Made by a program: the position numbers and the translations under genes
DNA from: Halichondria panicea
Lineage: Eukaryota; Porifera; Demospongiae; Suberitida; Halichondriidae
DNA length: 64,000 nucleotides
Direction: 5' to 3'
Assembly (NCBI RefSeq): GCF_963675165.1
Contig: NC_087388.1
Location: 248,001-312,000 of the forward strand
Shown: piece after piece, positions 58,253-64,000 of the stretch
Numbering within the stretch: position 1 is the stretch's first letter
Layout: each line of letters opens with the position of its first letter
Notes under the pieces: model-generated
What the model saw: only the letters and a program-made list of their open reading frames with translations
Told to the model about the DNA's origin: nothing
Databases searched by the model: none

Positions 58253-60634
58253 CACACACACACACACGCACATGGCAGATGAGGTGAAGGGGGACAAGGC
58301 ACAGGAGTCAGTGCGCACCAGGTGCTATAGTTACATGGAGAGAGCTGAGCAGCTCAAGAAGTTTATTGCTAAAGGAAAGAAAAAAGTTCACCATTCAGGA
58401 ACTACCGCATCAAAGGAGAAGAAAAAGTAATGGAGGTCATTTGTGTATGTGAAGAATGTAGCTTCTCTTTCATTACTGCGTATAACAATGGTTCCTATTT
58501 CTATGTGGGCACATTCAACGTCTTCTACATAATTAATGAATGATTGAATAATTTAATTTTCTGTATGCTTTTTATTTGAATCCATAATGAGATAGAGTTA
58601 GTGTATAGGAAAATGTACATGTAGGTACACATGCTATTTTCGGTGTTTAACCTCTTACTGTGGTGACGACAGTGTTAATAAGCATGTGTTTTAACCCTTA
58701 CAGAGGTCCCGGTGGTGGAGGGGGCGCCGGTGACGATGATTCGAGTGACGAGGGAGATGCTGAGAGTGAGGGGAGGAAGAAACAGTTAGAGGGTGAGTCA
58801 CTATATACTGTAACAACACTCCCTCATGAATCCTTCCTATTTGAATTAGCATAGCATCCTAATCATTACTGTTTTCAGTATTTACGCTGTATTATACTTG
58901 TTATAGTAATCGTCATGTCCTGTTTTCCACGCTCTAGGGAATTCCTAGTGTAGTCATGACCACTGTGTTATGGTACCCTCCCCCCTTCCTTCCCCCAGGC
59001 GCTATTGTTGCCGAGAAGCCCAATGTTCACTGGGATGACATTGCTGGTCTCATCGTGGCTAAAGAAGCTCTCAAAGAGACAGTCATTCTACCAGTCAAAT
59101 TTCCTCATCTATTCACAGGTATGTGTGTGGGGTGGTGTGGGCGTGTGTGTGGGGTGGTGTGTTGGGCGTGATGCCGGGTGTGGGTAGCTGCACACTGTGA
59201 GGACTGCACTTGGATAAAAGCATCCTGCACAATTATACATATACAATACAGCACTGTAAAACGGCGTTTATGGTAAACCACTGATTTATACAACGTGTAG
59301 AGATTTATCTTATGAAACAGTTTCAGTCGTTACTCTGCAGCACTAGTGCGATAACTTGTTATACGTGTGTATATGTTATTAACCGAAACTGAGCTACATA
59401 CATATACCATATCATGTGACATGTCATGTGATGTGTTTTGTGTAGGCAAGAGGAAGCCGTGGAGAGGTATCCTACTCTATGGGGTGAGTGAATGGGAACC
59501 AACACTGTGTTCAGAGTGGCAGTTTAGCATGTGATATTATGATGATTACTGGAGCAGTCCTTGTTTGGGAGCATGCCATTATTCTTGTGTATCAAATTAG
59601 CACTACTTAATAAAGGCAATGTGGGTGGAGCTGTGTAGGTGGAGCTGTGCTGTAGGGTAGTATATAGCCTGAAGCTTTATTATGATGATTTTATGCACTC
59701 TTGTCCACCAACCATTGTCCTACACACAAACTACATGTATTTATTGGCTATACTGCACATTGCGTGAGCGTTATTCACAATACAACCTCATGTACTGACC
59801 CCCCACACACCCACACACATACAGCCCCCAGGTACTGGCAAGTCCTACTTGGCCAAAGCAGTGGCTACTGAGGCTGACTCCACATTTTTCTCAATCTCCT
59901 CGTCTGATCTCGTGAGCAAATGGCTGGGAGAAAGCGAACGTCTTGTGAAAGAGCTCTTCCATTCGGCCAGAGGCAAGAGACCCGCTATTATCTTCATTGA
60001 TGAGGTAGACTCTCTTTGCAGTGCTCGGTCAGATTCAGAAAACGATGCCACACGTCGAATCAAGACCGAGTTTCTGGTTCAAATGCAGGGAGTAGGTGTA
60101 GACAACGATGGTATTCTCGTGCTCGGGGCTACCAATATCCCGTGGGGACTAGACGCTGCCATTAGGAGGAGATTTGAGAAGCGTATCTACATCCCTCTAC
60201 CAGAGGAGGGGGCTCGAAGACGTATGTTCGAAATTCACATCGGAGATACTCCGACTGAATTGAAACCCAAAGATTGGCAGTCTCTGGCCAGCAAAACCGA
60301 GGGTTACTCTGGTGCCGATATCGGTATTGTAGTCAGAGAAGCCCTAATGATGCCGATACGAAAAGTTCAAAGTGCAACTCATTTCAAGATGAGTAGCGGC
60401 CCCTCCCCAACTGATTCGACAGTCTATTCCAATGACCTTTTGTCCCCTTGTGGTCCTCGGGATCAAGGAGCTACAGAGATGTCTTGGATGGACGTTCCCG
60501 GAGACAAACTGCTCGAACCGAAAGTGACAGTTGGGGACTTTATAAAATCCCTTGAGAACACTCGCCCCACAGTGAACGCTGATGACCTCAAGAGATTCGA
60601 GGACTTTACCAGCGATTTTGGTCAAGAGGGATAA
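57778..60634 (+). CDS. VPS4: Vacuolar protein sorting 4 AAA ATPase
   Basis: ATPase that disassembles ESCRT-III in multivesicular body formation and cytokinesis. Seven exons, 57778-57807, 57886-57997, 58279-58426, 58704-58792, 58999-59118, 59446-59483, 59825-60634, give 448 aa (human VPS4B 444). The MIT domain is at about residues 8-80 ([40 protein letters not shown]). The linker is Gly/Asp/Glu-rich. The AAA core has Walker [18 protein letters not shown] from residue 180, pore loop KWLGESE with Trp-212, Walker B IIFIDEVD (Glu near 239), and arginine fingers in AIRRRFEKR (293-295). The beta domain [17 protein letters not shown] and the C-terminal helix [14 protein letters not shown] follow. Intron 2 is largely a CA repeat reaching the acceptor. 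Confidence 0.96.
58080..58274. repeat. CA microsatellite in VPS4 intron 2
   Basis: CA repeat with internal duplication of a CACCCTCGGACACTCCACAC unit (at about 58071 and 58173) and several CACGCA interruptions. It ends within a few bases of the exon 3 acceptor at 58278. Confidence 0.95.
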
Positions 60635-60931
60635 TCATTATACAACTAATTTATTAGCTATGATTATAATTTCCTGTGCTGTCTTTGTTGCTATAGTTAC
60701 TGCACCCCTGTTGGTTGTGTACATAGCTTTGTGGTGTTATTTTAATTAGTGCTCTCGTTTGCTTGCCACTTTTAGCTCACTACGTACATTATACTATGAT
60801 CTATAATATCTCTTGCAATTCACAACGATTATAATTATTTCTCAATTAATTAAGAAATAGACAAAAAAAAACATGATACAAAATACTGGTAGACAGTTTA
60901 TTAGAGAGTCACATGCATGATTCTCAGGTGA
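60635..60931. other. Tail-to-tail gap, nothing recognised
   Basis: 3' UTR sequence of convergent VPS4 and COQ9, AT-rich. Nothing else seen. Confidence 0.5.
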
Positions 60932-63237
60932 TCATTTTTTCTCTGTCATGTCTCCCACTGTACCTTTCATCTAGGAGTGTGTGTGTGGAAGGATAAGAGG
61001 ATTTAGAAATGACTTTATATTATGGAGGCATTAACGTAACTACATTGTATTATTTTAAAGAGCTGACCATTACCTAGCCTAGTTCCCAGGCCGTAGCGTT
61101 CAATTCGAAAAAATCGGCCTGGGAACGAGGCTAACCATTATCAAACTACATAAAAACTGGTAACTCACATTGTCAAGCCCGGCACGGACGATGTCCATTA
61201 TTCCTCTGCCTATGCCGCCAATCTACAGGGGGAAAGGAGTATCATACCCTGCATGGTGGGGGCAACAGCCTACTGCATGGTGGGGGCAATAGCCTACTGT
61301 GCTGGACTGATGTTTATTTAATACATGCATGTAAGTAGGGTAGTTAAATAAAACTGTACAGATACTCTCCTAGCCGCTTAGTTCGGAGATACAGTGACAT
61401 CACTAGGGAGGGAGGAGGAGGGGGGGGGGAGGTTTACAGCTTACATGGTGAACTCCCTGCAGTTGGTGATCAAGGAAACGCCAGGTATCCGCAAAACCAT
61501 CAGACTCATCTTGAATCATGTACAACTCTGCACAGGAAAAACAATAGCATGATGTGTAGCTATACTGAATAGTACTTGTCATCTTGCAGTATAACCTCTA
61601 TAATTAATGTATAAGCTTTGCATGTTCATAGCTTTACATGTAATGTACTTGCAAAAGTTCAATTACATATAATAACTTCATCTGATAGTGACCTGTGCTA
61701 GTGTAGATGGCTCCAAGCACCCCCCTCTTAGTGTACCAGCTGACGTCGGTCGTCTGGTCCCCCGCCATGTACCAGATATCGTCCACCATGAGTGAGACGT
61801 TTTCTAGCGCAGTGGGGGCGACTTGTGGCTGCACCTTCAGGGACATTGCCTGAGGGGGGGAGGGGGGTTAAGGATGGTAGAGGGGGAGTGTACCATAAAA
61901 ATAATTATAGGTCACCTACGTTTGAGAGTACTAGAGTTGGCTTTGTATAGAGTTCTGATGGTCCAAATTCAACGATTTTCTAATTTTCTGAAAGCTTAGA
62001 AGGAGCCCGTTTTTGTCAAAAACAGGCCAAATATAGACTTTGGATTTTAACACATTATATGAAAGGCCCATATCAAAATTGATCAACAGAACTAAAGTTT
62101 TGGCCCTTCAAAGTAATCATAAAGTTTTACCTGAGGCCATTTCTCAATGTAGGGGGAGAGCATCTTCAGCTTGTGTTCAACTGATGGCTGGATGATCTTG
62201 GGACCCACCACACTACAAGACATACACACTAACAGTTTGAGTTAATTATTAGTTCCTACAATGCACACAACTAACCTACCAGTGGATCCAAATAAAGAAT
62301 GGTGTATTAAAATTATTGGTCCCTAAGTGTCCTTTGTTCGGTGGCTCTACTGTACACACACGCCCACTCACCAGCCACACTATATACACACACGCCCACT
62401 CACCCAGCCTCCTTCTGTTTCTCCATGTACCGATACAGTTTAGCGTTGCACTGCTGCTCAAACAAATTCACCAAATCCCCAGGTCCGTTAGGAAACAACT
62501 CTCTCTCCTCCCCCTCCTCAAACCCTGCCTTCTTTACACCCTCGGCCAGTACTGCGGCAGACCACCCCCCCTCACGAACAAGATAGAGGCATGCTTTCAA
62601 GACGGCCACTCTACTGTCCTCCTCTGTCTCGCTCATTAAAGGAGAGCCGTGGGTAGCCGCCTCTGAGTCTGTGTCTGAGTCTGTGTCTGTATCTGAAGAG
62701 GGGGTGAGGATCCAGCATGCATTCAGCTACATACATAAGACAAGCTCTGCTAATTTGATACTTACAATTAGCATTAGTTATTGCATCAGCACAGAGTGCA
62801 TACCCTCTCAACCACTACTCGATCTCACTACTCTCGCCAGATAATGAGATAATGATACAATAACTAATTTGCTGTTTGCACTGGGACTTCTTCAAACGTG
62901 CAACAAACAAACTCTGCACTACAATCCTACAATCGGACGCACGTACATACTGTACGAAAACTACTGGATACTATACTGTAGCCTAGTTGCAGTTGTTACC
63001 ATTTACAGGTCTCACCTGATTCACTGGATGAGCTGCTCTCTTCTGTGCAGCGTCTTATGGTAGTGCTGAAACTAGCCGATAATGGAGCGGAGTAGGTCAG
63101 TGGTCGACCAGACACTGTACACACAGAAAATTAACAATTGTCATTTATTATTATCAAAAATTACCAGTCCCTCTTGCTCTCTGTATAGTACCCCTCCCCA
63201 CGACACAGGCTAGCTTCCACACAGAGGACATTGACAT
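60932..63237 (-). CDS. COQ9: Ubiquinone biosynthesis protein COQ9
   Basis: Mitochondrial lipid-binding protein that presents intermediates to COQ7 in coenzyme Q synthesis. Eight exons on minus, 63237-63165, 63114-63016, 62692-62404, 62212-62131, 61849-61693, 61527-61445, 61222-61169 and 60970-60932, have matching phases and give 291 aa. The start MSMSSVWKLACVVGRGTIQR is a typical presequence. An acidic DTDTDSDTDSE linker follows. GGWSAAVLAEGVKKAGFEEG begins the TetR-like fold. KLKMLSPYIEKWPQ, LMVDDIWYMAGDQTTDVSWY, LGAIYTSTELYMIQDESDGF and DTWRFLDHQ match the family closely. The C-terminus MKGTVGDMTEKK is a short separate exon. A dispersed R1 repeat lies in the intron at about 61940-62115. Head-to-head with SNRK. 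Confidence 0.93.
61940..62115. repeat. Dispersed foldback repeat copy (family R1)
   Basis: In a COQ9 intron. It has AGAGTTCTGATGGTCCAAAT, TTTTCTGAAAGCTTAGAAGG and, at the right, AACAGAACTAAAGTTTTGGC. The middle is shortened relative to 29749-30045. Confidence 0.65.
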
Positions 63238-63475
63238 TTCTTTATTGTTAATGTTGTTGTGGTCTCCACTTGTAGTTAGTTTAACCGACGATCTTTATCA
63301 AATCTAACATTTCGATATTTTGATTGACTCTTCTGTTTTTCTCCATTCCTTTAAATAGAAGTAGATCCGTGGACGCTCCGCCCACTCTTTTCGCACGATC
63401 ACTGGCTAGTAGATCAACATTGAGCTAGATAGCTAGCTAGCTAGCTGTACTGTAGGTTAGTAATCAAGGCTAAAG
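63238..63475. promoter_or_regulatory. Bidirectional promoter region, COQ9 (-) and SNRK (+)
   Basis: 238 bases between divergent start codons. It contains AGCTAGATAGCTAGCTAGCTAG near the SNRK side and CTCCGCCCACTC (GC/CACC-box-like) at about 63375. Shared control is inferred from spacing. Confidence 0.5.
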
Positions 63476-64000
63476 ATGTCGAGAAAGATAGCTGGCTTGT
63501 ATGACATGGAGGACACACTTGGCTCCGGCCATTTCGCCGTTGTCAAGAGCGCGCGGCACGTCTTTACGGGCCTCCGGGTGGCGATTAAAGTCATTGATAA
63601 GCACAAACTGGACGAGGTCTCTCGAACGCATCTGTATCAAGAAGTGCGATGTATGAAGCTTGTCACGCACCCTAGCATCATTCGATTGTACGAGGTCATA
63701 GACACACAATCAAAACTGTACCTAATACAAGAGCTAGGGGACGGTGGGGACCTGTACGACTTCGTCATGAAACATCCAAATGGTATAGAAGAAGACTGTG
63801 CTCGGAACATATTCCGCCAGACAGTGTCGGCCATTCAATACTGCCACAAGCTACATGTGGTACATCGAGACCTCAAGCCAGAGAACCTAGTCTTCTGCAC
63901 TGTGCAGGGAGGGATGAATGGACCGCAAGTAAAGCTGACGGATTTTGGTCTATCGCGGACTTTTCTACCGGGAGAAATGATTGAGTCTTCGTGTGGATCG
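63476..64000 (+). CDS. SNRK: SNF-related serine/threonine kinase, 5' part
   Basis: AMPK-related protein kinase. The frame is open from ATG 63476 to the window edge, giving 175 residues of the catalytic domain. Glycine loop GSGHFAVV at 16-23, VAIK lysine 38, SNRK-typical [20 protein letters not shown] and [20 protein letters not shown], catalytic loop HRDLKPEN (Asp-132), DFG at 156-158, and an activation segment reaching SSCGS. The string [20 protein letters not shown] is very close to vertebrate SNRK. A short insertion ([10 protein letters not shown]) sits between the catalytic loop and DFG. The rest of the kinase, the UBA-like part and the C-terminal tail lie beyond the window. Confidence 0.93.
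   Translation, partial: MSRKIAGLYDMEDTLGSGHFAVVKSARHVFTGLRVAIKVIDKHKLDEVSRTHLYQEVRCMKLVTHPSIIRLYEVIDTQSKLYLIQELGDGGDLYDFVMKHPNGIEEDCARNIFRQTVSAIQYCHKLHVVHRDLKPENLVFCTVQGGMNGPQVKLTDFGLSRTFLPGEMIESSCGS

Overview
The window looks like nuclear DNA of an early-branching animal, most probably a sponge. Three nuclear receptors (a metazoan family) sit beside conserved eukaryotic genes cut by many short GT-AG introns, with close gene spacing and frequent head-to-head gene pairs. The sponge assignment is inference; nothing was searched. Exon joins were worked out by hand from reading frame, splice consensus and remembered family alignments. For most genes the exon lengths close to a full reading frame.

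Left part (1-26 kb): a terminal exon of an unknown gene after a long CA repeat; mitochondrial tyrosyl-tRNA synthetase (-); ribosomal protein L13 (-) head-to-head with isopentenyl-diphosphate isomerase (+); an unresolved coding-like stretch; UBE2C (+) converging on a Kelch-like BTB protein (-); the Kelch gene head-to-head with an 18-exon NUP93 (+), whose largest intron holds a possible nested gene and a foldback transposon; a D-2-hydroxyacid dehydrogenase (-) head-to-head with p22phox/CYBA (+).

Middle part (26-50 kb): a nuclear receptor cluster. NR-C (-, 833 aa, unusual zinc-finger spacing) is head-to-head with NR-A (+). NR-A is followed by an NDRG-family gene that carries a 32-copy minisatellite made from its own 3' splice site. 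Then comes an inverted pair of TTC38-like genes, then NR-B (+), a paralogue of NR-A without a normal AF-2 end.

Right part (50-64 kb): a single-exon ADP-ribosylglycohydrolase/J1-crystallin-like gene (-); a 5'-truncated CR1/L2-like LINE; a degenerate VPS4-like AAA ATPase next to an intact VPS4 (both +); COQ9 (-) head-to-head with the start of SNRK (+), which runs off the window.

Common themes: three paralogous pairs (NR-A/NR-B, TTC38-a/b, VPS4/VPS4-like) show near-identical blocks between diverged blocks, as expected from gene conversion. CA-rich tracts abut many 3' splice sites. Small foldback (MITE-like) elements are frequent in introns.
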